In this document: positions 18,227 to 27,848 of the stretch, in pieces
Numbering within the stretch: the stretch's first letter is position 1
Layout of the letters: every line of letters begins with the position of its first letter
Source: Sediminibacterium sp.
GTDB lineage: Bacteria; Bacteroidota; Bacteroidia; Chitinophagales; Chitinophagaceae
Length of the DNA: 64,000 nucleotides
Reading direction: 5' to 3'
Assembly (NCBI GenBank): GCA_016786865.1
Contig: JAEUVE010000008.1
Location: 1-64,000, forward strand
Translations under genes and position numbers: made by a program
Notes under the pieces: generated by a model
What the model was told of the DNA's origin: nothing
What the model saw: the letters and a program-made list of their open reading frames with translations, nothing else
Database searches by the model: none

Positions 18227-20260
18227 CTAGCGCAGCACGATGGCACCCAATGCAGGTAAATGTACTTTAATCCGGTAGCACCTCGAGGGTTTGTCTACCA
18301 GTTCCGAAGGAATATCCGGATTATAAACATCTCCGGTGCCCCAGAACTCCTTGGAATCGCTGTTGAAAATCTCGGTCCATTTGCCTTTGCCGTGTACGTA
18401 AATTTCCCAATTCATCCGAACAACCGGCGTTACATTCAGAATCACCAGCACATCATTTTTTTCTTTTTTTCCTTTTCGCTTATACACCATTACAGAATCG
18501 CTACGGTGGTTCAGGTCTACCCATTCAAATCCGCCGGGTTCAAACTGTTTCTCATACAGGGCAGGTTCCGACCGGTAAAGCTCATTCAGTTTTTGTACAC
18601 AGTATTTCATACCTCCATGACTTACCAATTGGAGCAGATCCCATTGCAGTTCTGTTTTATAATTCCATTCGGAGGTTGCAGCAAACTCATTGCCCATAAA
18701 GAGCAGCTTGGCACCTGGATGAGTATACATATAGGTATACAACACACGCAGATTGGCAAACTTCTGCCAATCATCACCCGGCATTTTGTATACCATTGGA
18801 CTCTTACCATGCACCACTTCGTCGTGGCTTAGAGGAAGCATGAAGTTTTCGTCATAAAAATACATCATGCTGAAAGAGAATTTATCCTGATGGAACTGGC
18901 GATACACCGGATCCAGTTTAAAATAATCCAGGGTATCATGCATCCAACCCATCATCCATTTCATTCCAAAACCCAATCCACCTTCAAATGTGGGTCTGCT
19001 GATTTTGGGCCAGTCGGTGGCTTCTTCTGCAATGGTTTGAATATCCGGAAAGTCCCTGTACAGGGTTTCATTGAGATCCTTGATGAATGCAATGGCTTCC
19101 AGGTTTCCGTTGCCCCCGAATTCATTGGCTTCCCACTGGCCCTGATTTCTGCTGTAATCGAGCCGGAGCATGGAGCTTACCGCATCTACCCTAAGCCCGT
19201 CTGTATGAAAAAGATCACACCAAAAACGCGCACTACTGATCAGGAACGATTTTACTTCACCCCGCTTGTAATTGAAAATATAGGAATTCCAGTCGGGATG
19301 ATATCCTTTGCGCATATCGGCATACTCGTAGGTATGCGTTCCATCGAACATGAATAATCCATGTGCATCATACGGGAAATGCGAAGGAACCCAATCCAGA
19401 ATCACGCCAATACCTGCCTGGTGAAAAGCATCTACCAGTGCTGCATAATCCTGTGGTGATCCAAAACGGGAAGTCGGTGCAAAATAACCGGTTCCCTGGT
19501 AGCCCCAGCTGCCATCGAACGGATGCTCCATCACCGGCATGAACTCCACGTGCGTAAAGCCCATTTCCTTTACATATGGTACCAGTCTTTCCGCAAGCTG
19601 CGCATAACTGTTGTACGACTCTTCATTGTGTTTATCCGGACGCATCCAGCTGGCCAGGTGTACTTCATAAACAGCATACGGAGCCTGCAGAGAATTGTGC
19701 TTTTTTCTGGACTTCATCCAGGCGGCATCTTTCCACTGGTAATCAGGTTGCCAGGTAATAGAAGCGGTGAAAGGACGCTTCTCCCAGAAATGAGCAAAAG
19801 GGTCTCCTTTGTCTAGCTGAACACCCTGGTATCCGTGAATATGGTATTTATAAGCTTCTCCGGCATGCACTCCGGGAATGAATCCTTCCCAGATACCGGA
19901 ATTGTCTTGCCGTACTTTGAGTGGATGCGCATTTTTATCCCAGTTATTAAAATAGCCCGTTACGGAAACAAATGTGGCATTGGGCGCCCACACAGCAAAA
20001 TAAGTGCCGGCAGTTTCCATCACCGTAAGTTGCTTGTTGCCAAAATGTTTATAGAGGCTGTAATGGGTTCCCTGTTGAAAATTCCGTACATCTTCGTCGG
20101 AAAAAAGCGAATAATTCCATACAGGCTGTTCGGTATCTACAAAATGAACCTCTTCGTATTTTTTTAACACAGGCTTTCCAACTTTTTTTGATTCAGGCAC
20201 TCTTTTATCGGCAGATAAAGTGACCTTATTTGCTGATTTGCCGGATAGAGAATTGACCAT
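18227..20260 (-). CDS. glgB: 1,4-alpha-glucan branching enzyme
   Basis: A 677-residue GH13 enzyme that cuts alpha-1,4 glucan chains and reattaches them as alpha-1,6 branches in glycogen. A basic N-terminal extension (1-35) precedes a CBM48 domain (about 65-170), the TIM barrel and a C-terminal beta domain. The predicted catalytic residues are nucleophile Asp359 (DGLRVDAVSSM), acid/base Glu412 (IAEEATDWP) and Asp480 (LSHDEVVHGK). glgA and glgC lie about 20 kb away on the same strand. It is transcribed divergently from an outer-membrane barrel gene across a 100-nt gap containing a 16-bp palindrome. Confidence 0.95.
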   Translation of the reverse strand: MVNSLSGKSANKVTLSADKRVPESKKVGKPVLKKYEEVHFVDTEQPVWNYSLFSDEDVRNFQQGTHYSLYKHFGNKQLTVMETAGTYFAVWAPNATFVSVTGYFNNWDKNAHPLKVRQDNSGIWEGFIPGVHAGEAYKYHIHGYQGVQLDKGDPFAHFWEKRPFTASITWQPDYQWKDAAWMKSRKKHNSLQAPYAVYEVHLASWMRPDKHNEESYNSYAQLAERLVPYVKEMGFTHVEFMPVMEHPFDGSWGYQGTGYFAPTSRFGSPQDYAALVDAFHQAGIGVILDWVPSHFPYDAHGLFMFDGTHTYEYADMRKGYHPDWNSYIFNYKRGEVKSFLISSARFWCDLFHTDGLRVDAVSSMLRLDYSRNQGQWEANEFGGNGNLEAIAFIKDLNETLYRDFPDIQTIAEEATDWPKISRPTFEGGLGFGMKWMMGWMHDTLDYFKLDPVYRQFHQDKFSFSMMYFYDENFMLPLSHDEVVHGKSPMVYKMPGDDWQKFANLRVLYTYMYTHPGAKLLFMGNEFAATSEWNYKTELQWDLLQLVSHGGMKYCVQKLNELYRSEPALYEKQFEPGGFEWVDLNHRSDSVMVYKRKGKKEKNDVLVILNVTPVVRMNWEIYVHGKGKWTEIFNSDSKEFWGTGDVYNPDIPSELVDKPSRCYRIKVHLPALGAIVLR

Positions 20261-20285
20261 TTATCATATTTTAACTTAATGTTAT

Positions 20286-20301
20286 AACTAAACGTTTAGT
20301 T
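20286..20301. promoter_or_regulatory. 16-bp palindrome in the glgB/outer-membrane-protein divergent region
   Basis: AACTAAACGTTTAGTT is a perfect palindrome with a central CG, 26 nt upstream of glgB and 61 nt upstream of the divergent barrel gene. LacI-type and TetR-type repressors bind sites of this style. No such regulator is encoded in the window. Confidence 0.5.
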
Positions 20302-20361
20302 TAGCACTGGAATTTGTGGAATTTACAACATTATTCATCAACCGAAGCATTCACTGCAATT

Positions 20362-23139
20362 ATGAGAAAACTTAGCCTTCTATTTTGCTTTACCTGCCTG
20401 ATTTTTGCAGGGGGATACGCCCAATCTCCCCAGGGATCCATCAAAGGCTACGTAACAGATACGCTCAACAAACAAAATCTGGGAAATGCAGTGATTGCTT
20501 TGCTGAGGTCCAAAGATTCCGTTCTGCTGAGGTATACCCGCACCGATCAATCCGGAAAGTTTCTGATTCCACGGGTTGCTGCAGACAAATACCTCGTAAT
20601 GATCAGCTTTCCCGGCTATGCCGACTTTGTGGATTTTGTTCAGGTAGAAAACAACCAGCCAACTGATATGGGCAAAGTTGTAATACTTACCAAAGCCACC
20701 CTGCTGCAGGAAGTGATTGTGAAACAAAACATCAGTGCAATGCGAATGAAGGGAGATACCACCGAATACAGGGCAGACAGTTTTAAAGTGAGTGCTAATG
20801 CAGATGTGCAGGAACTTTTGCGCAAAATGCCCGGTATCCAGGTCAATAGCAAGGGAGAAATCACCGCACAGGGTGAGCGGGTACAGAAAGTGCTGGTAGA
20901 CGGAGAAGAATTCTTCAGCGATGATCCGGCAGTGGTTACCAAGAACCTGCGGGCCGATGCAGTAGACAAGGTTCAGGCTTTCGATAAAAAATCCGAACAG
21001 GCTGCTTTCACGGGTATCGACGACGGACAAAAAATAAAGACCCTCAATATTCAGCTAAAGGAAGACAAGAAGAAAGGCTATTTCGGTAAAGCAGAGGCTG
21101 GAACCGATTTCGACAAATACCGCTATGGCAAGCTACTGGGCAATGCGTTTAAGGGGAAACGAAAAGTATCCGGGTATCTTACCACAGACAATACCCGTTT
21201 TGAATCGCTGAACTGGGACGAAAACAGGAACTATGCAGGTGATGCAAATGTTACCACCGAAATCACCGACGACGGCGGCATCATGATGTGGAGTTCGGGG
21301 GATGAATTCAGTTGGGGACGCGGTTATCCCAACTCAGTTACCGGTGGACTGCATTTCAGTAACAAGTGGAACAAAGACAAGCACAACAGCAACAATACCT
21401 ATCAATTCAATCAACTGGATGTAACCGGCATTACTACCAGTAAAACACAAAATATTCTGCCCGATACCAGTTTCATCAATACAACAGATCAGAACCAGGA
21501 TGCCAGGCGGAGAAGGCATAAACTCACCAGTTTTTACGAATGGCAGATAGACTCGAGCAGTTCGTTAAAACTAACAGTGCGTGGTTCTGCAATCAACAGC
21601 AATACCAGGTCCAATTACCTGGGAAGATCCATCAGCGAAGACAATAAAATCATCAATGAGAGCGACCGTACCACTTCCAATGTGGAAGACAATAATACAC
21701 TCAACAACAACCTGCTCTGGAGAAAAAAATTCAAAAAAACCGGACGAACCATCACCATCAACTCCGATTTTAATTTTAACAACAGGGAAGGAAACGGATT
21801 CCTGCAGGCGAAGAACAGTTATTTTGATGCTGGCGGTGCATTAACCAGGCTGGATAATATTGATCAGAAAAAAGTAAACAAACAACAGGTTACCACCGTA
21901 AACTCTTCCCTCTCCTATACCGAGCCGCTTTGGAAAAATACTTTCCTGGTACTGAATTATAAACTAAACATCAATAAGAACGATGCGGAAAGAAGTACCT
22001 ACACCAAGAACGGAAGCGGCAAATATGAAACCGGCGTGGATTCTCTCAGCAACCACTTCATTTTTAATACTGTAGGACATGCCGGCAGTGTAAGTTTCCG
22101 CTATAATGTAAAGAAGTTCAACTTCAACATAGGAAGTGGCTTGGGAACCACGGTTTATACAATGAATGACCTCAAAAAAAATACCGACAGGTCGGTTACT
22201 TTCAACAATTTTATTCCGTCTTTCACCTTCAACTTTACCCCCAAGCAACAGCGCAGGGTAACACTTAGTTACAATGGAAGTACCCAAAACCCCAACCTAC
22301 AGCAAATACAGCCAATCATCGACAATATAGACCCGCTGAACATTACCATTGGTAACCCCGATCTGAAACAGTCTTTTGTAAATAAATTCAGCTTCCGGGC
22401 TTCCGATTTCAAAGTATTGAAAAGCAGATACATTGGATTGAATATAAACTACACGCAAACCAATAATGCCATTTCTAATGCCAGCTTTGTAGACCAACTG
22501 GGCAGAAGGGTATCGCAAGCCATTAATGTAGACGGAAACTACAACCTTTCCGCTAACATCAATTATGGCTTTGATGTGGTGCCTTCCCTGAACCTGAATC
22601 TTGGTGTAGGCCCATCCAAATCCAGGTACGTGAGCCAGGTAAACGGGGTTAAAAACACCACCGAAAACAGTTCCTGGAATATCAGTGTCAATTCGGGTTA
22701 CTGGTCCGACAAATGGATCAATTACTGGCTCAATTTCAATGCCGACTACAATCATTCCAGTTCTTCCATCCGGCCCGACATTACAACCAAATACTGGTCG
22801 TACCGTGCCAACACCAACCTGCAGTTCAAATTCAAAAAAATCAAAACCTATATAGATCTGGAAATGGAAGCCAATTTGTACCAGAAAACATCCGTATTCG
22901 CCAACCAGCGGGATGTATATCTTGTAAGCGGATCTGTAAGAAAAGTCATTTCCAAAAACGATCAGTGGGAAATCAAGATGCACGTGAACGATATTTTCAA
23001 CCAGAACCTTGGTATCAGCAGAAATGTTAACAGCAATTTTATTTCAGAAACCACCAATCAAACCATACAGCGTTACTTCCTTTTATCGCTGATCTGGAAT
23101 TTTAACAAAAACGGCAAACCAGCAAACGCAGGATTTTAA
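20362..23139 (+). CDS. Outer-membrane beta-barrel protein with CarboxypepD_reg-like domain
   Basis: A 925-residue TonB-dependent-receptor-like protein. The signal peptide is about 1-21 (ends GGYAQ). A carboxypeptidase-regulatory-like beta sandwich (about 25-115) is followed by a plug domain with MKGDTTEYRADSF, LLRKMPGIQV and VLVDGEEFFSDDP, and a long barrel of the OMP_b-brl_3 type. The substrate is unknown. No classical TonB box was identified. The ATG at 20362 places the signal peptide at the N-terminus; an upstream in-frame start adds 16 residues and is disfavoured. A GLPGLI gene follows after one nucleotide. Confidence 0.88.
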   Translation: MRKLSLLFCFTCLIFAGGYAQSPQGSIKGYVTDTLNKQNLGNAVIALLRSKDSVLLRYTRTDQSGKFLIPRVAADKYLVMISFPGYADFVDFVQVENNQPTDMGKVVILTKATLLQEVIVKQNISAMRMKGDTTEYRADSFKVSANADVQELLRKMPGIQVNSKGEITAQGERVQKVLVDGEEFFSDDPAVVTKNLRADAVDKVQAFDKKSEQAAFTGIDDGQKIKTLNIQLKEDKKKGYFGKAEAGTDFDKYRYGKLLGNAFKGKRKVSGYLTTDNTRFESLNWDENRNYAGDANVTTEITDDGGIMMWSSGDEFSWGRGYPNSVTGGLHFSNKWNKDKHNSNNTYQFNQLDVTGITTSKTQNILPDTSFINTTDQNQDARRRRHKLTSFYEWQIDSSSSLKLTVRGSAINSNTRSNYLGRSISEDNKIINESDRTTSNVEDNNTLNNNLLWRKKFKKTGRTITINSDFNFNNREGNGFLQAKNSYFDAGGALTRLDNIDQKKVNKQQVTTVNSSLSYTEPLWKNTFLVLNYKLNINKNDAERSTYTKNGSGKYETGVDSLSNHFIFNTVGHAGSVSFRYNVKKFNFNIGSGLGTTVYTMNDLKKNTDRSVTFNNFIPSFTFNFTPKQQRRVTLSYNGSTQNPNLQQIQPIIDNIDPLNITIGNPDLKQSFVNKFSFRASDFKVLKSRYIGLNINYTQTNNAISNASFVDQLGRRVSQAINVDGNYNLSANINYGFDVVPSLNLNLGVGPSKSRYVSQVNGVKNTTENSSWNISVNSGYWSDKWINYWLNFNADYNHSSSSIRPDITTKYWSYRANTNLQFKFKKIKTYIDLEMEANLYQKTSVFANQRDVYLVSGSVRKVISKNDQWEIKMHVNDIFNQNLGISRNVNSNFISETTNQTIQRYFLLSLIWNFNKNGKPANAGF

Positions 23140-23140
23140 T

Positions 23141-23881
23141 ATGAAAAAGATCACCTCCCTCCTACTCAGTTTATGGGTATTTACAGCCACTGCCCAAACC
23201 AATTTTGTTCAATACGGTCGGATTGAGTACGAAAAAAAAAGCAATCAGCACACACCGCTCGAAGAAGAAGCCGATAACGTTTGGAACGCGGAAAGAATCA
23301 AAGCCATTCCCAAATTTGTGACGGATATCTATGAATTGCGTTTTAACAACAACAAATCTGTTTATAAACTGGCCAAAGAAAATCCGGACAATAAGTACAT
23401 GATGTGGGGCGCGAAACCCAATGAAACAGATGCCATTGTAACAGACTTCCTGGCCGGCACCATCAGCAGTCAGAAAGATATTTTTGAAAACACCTATCTG
23501 CTCAAAGACAGCATCCGCAACCTGGAATGGAAAATCGGTAATGAAACCCGCGAAATAGCCGGGTTTGAATGCAGAAAAGCCGTTACAAAAATCTGCGACT
23601 CGGTGTATGTGGTTGCATTCTATACCGATCAGATTCCTGTAAGCGCAGGACCGGAAAGTTTTGCCGGCTTACCAGGACTGATTCTGGGACTGGCCGTACC
23701 ACGCTTATACACAACCTGGTTTGCCACCAAACTGGAATTGATTGAACCTACAGCAACGCAGCTCAATCCTGCTCAAAAAGGAAAAAAAGTAACCAGAGCG
23801 CAAATGTTGGCAGAACTCAATAAAGGAATGAAAGAATGGGGAAAAGAAGGCGCCAGAAGAATCTGGATTTCACAATTGTAA
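23141..23881 (+). CDS. GLPGLI family protein
   Basis: A 246-residue exported protein with a signal peptide (about 1-18, ending TATAQ) and the eponymous motif FAGLPGLILGL near residue 180. Two cysteines (in FECRKA and KICDS) may pair. The family is widespread in Bacteroidota, is often encoded beside CarboxypepD_reg-type barrels as here, and has no settled function. The one-nucleotide gap makes co-translation with the barrel gene likely. Confidence 0.88.
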   Translation: MKKITSLLLSLWVFTATAQTNFVQYGRIEYEKKSNQHTPLEEEADNVWNAERIKAIPKFVTDIYELRFNNNKSVYKLAKENPDNKYMMWGAKPNETDAIVTDFLAGTISSQKDIFENTYLLKDSIRNLEWKIGNETREIAGFECRKAVTKICDSVYVVAFYTDQIPVSAGPESFAGLPGLILGLAVPRLYTTWFATKLELIEPTATQLNPAQKGKKVTRAQMLAELNKGMKEWGKEGARRIWISQL

Positions 23882-23889
23882 CACATTGC

Positions 23890-24597
23890 TCAATGGCAAT
23901 CAATGGCATTGTTCCCGGTTAAATTGGGCGACATATAAGGACTGATATAAGGAATATCCAGGTTCAGACCACGCAGTACAAGCAATGTGCCAATGAGCAG
24001 CGAAACCAGTGGCACCATTTTACGGAAATTGGTTTTCATCTGAACAGACATGGTTTGTCCGGCAATGATCACCAGTACCATGGCCGGAATCGTGCCCATA
24101 CCAAAGAAGGTCATGAAAAGCACGGATTTACTCAGCTCACCTGCTACCACAGCCGCAGCTACTGCCATGTATACCAGTCCGCAGGGTAAAAAACCATTGA
24201 GTATACCAACAGGATACATCCATGCAGCCTGTTGCTTCTTCATTACAAACTGTAAAGCACTCATTTGCGCATTGGTTATAGCCGCAGGGAGTTTGATTTT
24301 GTTATTAGCAAATAGGCGGGGAATCAGTACAGATAGCACAATAATGCTCCCAAGCAGCACGGAGAGTGTTTGCGTTAACCCAAACCAATTGATTCCGCGA
24401 CCAACCATTCCCACCAGCAAACCAATAGAAGCATAGGAAGTAACCCTTCCTGCATTATACAACAGTATGGCTATCCACTTTACCGGACCACTGAATACCC
24501 GAAAAGGCAATGAGAGGGCCAGGGGGCCGCACATGCCTACACAGTGAAAGCTACCGCCTAATCCCGCCAGAAATGCCGTTATAATCAGTAGCTCCAT
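23890..24597 (-). CDS. SafE-like membrane protein of the cbb3 oxidase operon
   Basis: A 235-residue polytopic protein of the sulfite exporter TauE/SafE (UreH-like) family, with about six transmembrane helices. GSFHCVGMCGPLAL near residue 15 (with His18 and two cysteines) and LNGFLPCGLVYMAV in the middle are the conserved motifs. Members of this subgroup close cbb3 oxidase operons in Bacteroidota and are suspected of a role in copper delivery or cytochrome assembly. It is the last gene of the operon, 3 nt after the FixH-like gene. Confidence 0.85.
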   Translation of the reverse strand: MELLIITAFLAGLGGSFHCVGMCGPLALSLPFRVFSGPVKWIAILLYNAGRVTSYASIGLLVGMVGRGINWFGLTQTLSVLLGSIIVLSVLIPRLFANNKIKLPAAITNAQMSALQFVMKKQQAAWMYPVGILNGFLPCGLVYMAVAAAVVAGELSKSVLFMTFFGMGTIPAMVLVIIAGQTMSVQMKTNFRKMVPLVSLLIGTLLVLRGLNLDIPYISPYMSPNLTGNNAIDCH

Positions 24598-24600
24598 AGC

Positions 24601-25038
24601 TTATTGTATAAAGATGACCTGTTCGGTATAATAAGGGGCATTATTGAGTTCAAATGAAACACGAACAATGTATTTACCCTTCACAAAACTGCTCTTTTCA
24701 AAAACATATTTGCCGGAAGCGGAAGGATTCAGCGCCAGTTTTTTATCTGCTTTTTCTGATGCCGGATTGTAAAAATGAACCTGGCCTTTGTGCATAGCTG
24801 CAGCAGTAGCAGAATCAATGCTGATTGCTACCTGGGTTTCGCTATCCGTAATGGAAATGGGCTGAGCAAGATTTTTAGCATTGGCTACGCTTTGTATATG
24901 CGTATTGTAAGCCAGTTCTTTACTGTAATAATCCTCTTCGGCCATTTCTGTATTCAGCATCATGCTCTTGATAACAAAAAACAAGATGAAACAAACACCT
25001 GCCGCATACGCTATAATTACTTTGGTACCCCAACCCAT
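24601..25038 (-). CDS. FixH/CcoH family protein
   Basis: About 145 residues: one N-terminal transmembrane helix (about 5-27) followed by a periplasmic beta-rich domain, as in FixH/CcoH, which is needed to assemble or stabilise cbb3 oxidase. Start chosen at the ATG beginning MGWGTKVIIAYA, 10 nt after the ccoG stop; a start 36 nt upstream would overlap ccoG and add residues before the helix. Confidence 0.85.
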   Translation of the reverse strand: MGWGTKVIIAYAAGVCFILFFVIKSMMLNTEMAEEDYYSKELAYNTHIQSVANAKNLAQPISITDSETQVAISIDSATAAAMHKGQVHFYNPASEKADKKLALNPSASGKYVFEKSSFVKGKYIVRVSFELNNAPYYTEQVIFIQ

Positions 25039-25048
25039 TAGATTCGTT

Positions 25049-26434
25049 TTAAAATTCACTGATAAAAGTAGCATTTTTTGTTGCCATCACCTTGTCTCCG
25101 CTCATCAGATTAATCTCATATTTCACTTTCCGCTTATGTACATCTGAAGGCTTAACCTTAATGAAGAAGGTTTCTTCGGTAAGCTGACGGCCTTTAAGAG
25201 AATCCAGCGGCAAGCCGATTCTTTCCAGTTTAACGGTAGGATCAGCAGCTTCCAAATGGTAAGGAAGGGCTTTGTTGCTCTTATTGGTCACTTTGATCCG
25301 ATAAAGATTACTGATGGTTCCATCGGCATTTTCCTGAATGGTTTGTCCGGGAACCCGCATGATGGTTGCATCAAAAGTGGTTCTGGTGGCAATCAGGATA
25401 CCCAGTAATACAATCAGCACACCTAACACCGCTGTATAACTTTTAATCCGGTACGTAAATTCAAATTTCTTACCACTGGCAATGCCGTTCTCCGATGCAT
25501 AGGTAATCAGATCAGGTGCTTTCCCGACTTTTTCCATCATCATATTGCAGGCATCGATGCAAGCTGTACAATTGATACATTCCAGCTGGGTACCATTCCG
25601 GATATCGATATTGGTAGGACAAACATTTACACACATCTTACAATCAATACAATCACCGGTATGAGCTGCATTCTTCTTATCGCGAGGCTCCCCTCTCAGG
25701 TAGTTATAGGCTACCAGAATAGAATTTTTGTCGAGCAATACTCCCTGTAATCTTCCGTAAGGGCAAACCACGGTACAAACAATTTCCCGGATAAACGCGT
25801 ATACGGCATAGAATACCAGCGTAAAGAAGAAAATGGCAACAAATCCTACAATATGCTCCGAAACAGGCTCACGCATGATTTTGAACAACTCGTCAACACC
25901 TATGATGTATGCCAGAAATGTGTTGGAAATCAGGAAAGAGATCACTAGAAAAACAAAGTGCTTGATCGCTTTTCGAATGTAAATTTCTGTGGTCCAGTCT
26001 TTGCGGTCGTTGAGGCGTTGCTTGTTGGCATCGCCCTCAATCAGGTACTCGATCTTACGAAAGACCATTTCCATGAATATCGTTTGCGGACAAACCCATC
26101 CACAAAATACTCTTCCGTAGATCAAAGTAAAGATGATCACGAACAGAACGGCAATCAGCATACCTATTCCGAACATGATGAAATCCTGAGGAGTGAACAG
26201 TTGGCCAAAGAACGTGAATTCTCCTTCCGGAAAATTAAACTGGAACATCGGCGATCCATCTACCTTAATAAAGGGCAGGGCAAAGAACAGAATCAGGTAA
26301 AAATAACTCAGCCAGGTTCTGTACTGGTAAAACTTACCCTTGGGTTTTAATGCGTATACCCACTTGCGCTTTCCTTTCTCCGTTACTGTGGAATGCCGGT
26401 TTCTAAAATCTTCATTCCCCTGTTCACTACTCAT
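25049..26434 (-). CDS. ccoG: cbb3 oxidase accessory protein CcoG
   Basis: A 461-residue membrane ferredoxin. It has several transmembrane helices, a CGWVCPQT motif in the N-terminal half, then two 4Fe-4S binding runs (CIDCKMCVNVCP and CINCTACIDACN), and a C-terminal immunoglobulin-like IG-FixG domain. CcoG is a cupric reductase that supplies Cu(I) for the oxidase CuB centre. It sits in its usual place between ccoP and fixH, with 10-12 nt gaps. Confidence 0.95.
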   Translation of the reverse strand: MSSEQGNEDFRNRHSTVTEKGKRKWVYALKPKGKFYQYRTWLSYFYLILFFALPFIKVDGSPMFQFNFPEGEFTFFGQLFTPQDFIMFGIGMLIAVLFVIIFTLIYGRVFCGWVCPQTIFMEMVFRKIEYLIEGDANKQRLNDRKDWTTEIYIRKAIKHFVFLVISFLISNTFLAYIIGVDELFKIMREPVSEHIVGFVAIFFFTLVFYAVYAFIREIVCTVVCPYGRLQGVLLDKNSILVAYNYLRGEPRDKKNAAHTGDCIDCKMCVNVCPTNIDIRNGTQLECINCTACIDACNMMMEKVGKAPDLITYASENGIASGKKFEFTYRIKSYTAVLGVLIVLLGILIATRTTFDATIMRVPGQTIQENADGTISNLYRIKVTNKSNKALPYHLEAADPTVKLERIGLPLDSLKGRQLTEETFFIKVKPSDVHKRKVKYEINLMSGDKVMATKNATFISEF

Positions 26435-26446
26435 ATTATTTCAATT

Positions 26447-27664
26447 TTAGTTGGCCTTAGCTGCTGCAGAATCTTTTGGTGCTGCAGGGGCGCCAGTGCC
26501 CTCCTCTACAAACAATTCTCCCTGTTTTTCCTTAGCAGGGGTAGGATTGCTACCCCTCAGTGACTTTACATAACTGGCCAACTGGGCAATCTGCATGGGA
26601 GAATAATCGTCTTTCCAGGATTTCATTCCTTTTTCGGGCCATCCGTACTTGATGGAATAGAAAATAGAGCCGATATCTCCTTTATGCAGCCAGTAGTCGT
26701 CTGTAAGATTTGGTCCTATACCAGGTGCCCCATTCACAATCGCACTTCCGTTTTCCGCATGACAGGTAGCACAGGCTCCGGGCTTAATAAAGAGCGCCTT
26801 ACCTGCTGCAATATCTGCTTCACCCAGCATTTTTACTGTTTTCTCATCCACATTATTAGCAGACTTCTCCAGATAAGCAGCCTGTTTTGCGGCGGCAATA
26901 TCCATAGCAATCTGCAATTCTTTCTGCTGAAGCGGTTTTGTTCCGGCTATATGATAATTGTACAAATAAATCACACCAAACAGAATTGAAAAAGCAAACG
27001 CCCATTGCCACCATGCAGGAACACTGTTGTCCAATTCCTTGATACCATCGTAATCATGGCCCAGATCGAGCTTAATGATATCCTCCTGCGTATTTCTTTT
27101 GTACAAACGATCGAACCAGTGGATTTTCTCCTTCACCACTACTTTTCCGGTAGCCGCATCTACGGTTACGGGAGCCTCTTTCTTCAAAAAGTTTCTGATA
27201 CCAAAGGTAAAATAAAAAATGATGATCAGTTCCAGAATCAATACAGACCCGATAATGTACATAACTGTTTCGGATACTACTGTACCGGCTGCAGCAGGAG
27301 CCGCAGGTGCAGCTGCATCCTGCGCCATCAGCGAACCACTGGCTGCGGTTAAACTTAAAATAAGTACGGCCGCCTTGGTGAAACTGCCATTTTTCTTTTG
27401 CTCGGCAATCTTGTTCTTAATTGCCATAATGAATACATTTCCGAGTACATATATTACTGCAGCCAGTAAAACGGTTACACCCAGTAAGGTATAGGCAAAC
27501 AGGCTGTCGTAATAAACTTCCGGTGCCTTCGCAGGCTGCGCAGCGGCAGCATCAGCTGCCTGTGCAGATAAAGTTCCGCCAGTGCAAACGGATAACAACA
27601 GAACAACGAGGTAAATGGCTTTCCTCCTGAACAGTTGCAGATATGGTTTTAATGTAAGTGTCAT
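26447..27664 (-). CDS. ccoP: cbb3 oxidase subunit III (CcoP-like), single heme
   Basis: A 405-residue membrane-bound cytochrome c. The FixP N-terminal helix (VPAWWQWAFAFSILFGVIYLY, about 215-235) precedes one cytochrome c domain with CATCH (Cys298, Cys301, His302) and probable axial Met347. Canonical proteobacterial CcoP has two heme domains, so this one is reduced. The N-terminal 160 residues carry two similar units, each a signal-like hydrophobic run ending in an Ala-rich linker (about 16-48, 96-128) plus a transmembrane helix (about 56-80, 132-155). The first unit probably targets the protein for export. A 30-residue low-complexity tail closes the protein. Confidence 0.9.
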   Translation of the reverse strand: MTLTLKPYLQLFRRKAIYLVVLLLSVCTGGTLSAQAADAAAAQPAKAPEVYYDSLFAYTLLGVTVLLAAVIYVLGNVFIMAIKNKIAEQKKNGSFTKAAVLILSLTAASGSLMAQDAAAPAAPAAAGTVVSETVMYIIGSVLILELIIIFYFTFGIRNFLKKEAPVTVDAATGKVVVKEKIHWFDRLYKRNTQEDIIKLDLGHDYDGIKELDNSVPAWWQWAFAFSILFGVIYLYNYHIAGTKPLQQKELQIAMDIAAAKQAAYLEKSANNVDEKTVKMLGEADIAAGKALFIKPGACATCHAENGSAIVNGAPGIGPNLTDDYWLHKGDIGSIFYSIKYGWPEKGMKSWKDDYSPMQIAQLASYVKSLRGSNPTPAKEKQGELFVEEGTGAPAAPKDSAAAKAN

Positions 27665-27677
27665 ATATGTTTATTTA

Positions 27678-27839
27678 TCAGTCATTGATTGGAATATTAC
27701 TTCTTTGGTTCATTGAGTCTTTACTGGCACTAAAAACATACCAGGTAACCACTCCAAAGAACACCGTAAAAATCAGTAGGGATATCATCGGATAGATGCT
27801 TACATGATCGATACTGGTGAGATAATTTTTAAATTTCAT
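27678..27839 (-). CDS. ccoQ: Small CcoQ-like subunit of cbb3 oxidase
   Basis: A 53-residue reading frame that fills the gap between ccoNO and ccoP with 9-nt and 13-nt spacers. It begins MKFKNYLTSIDHVSIYP, has one transmembrane helix (about 18-37) and a short polar tail ending in PIND. Position, size and topology match the fourth cbb3 subunit, which stabilises the complex. The sequence is too short for certainty on homology alone. Confidence 0.82.
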   Translation of the reverse strand: MKFKNYLTSIDHVSIYPMISLLIFTVFFGVVTWYVFSASKDSMNQRSNIPIND

Positions 27840-27848
27840 AACTTATTT

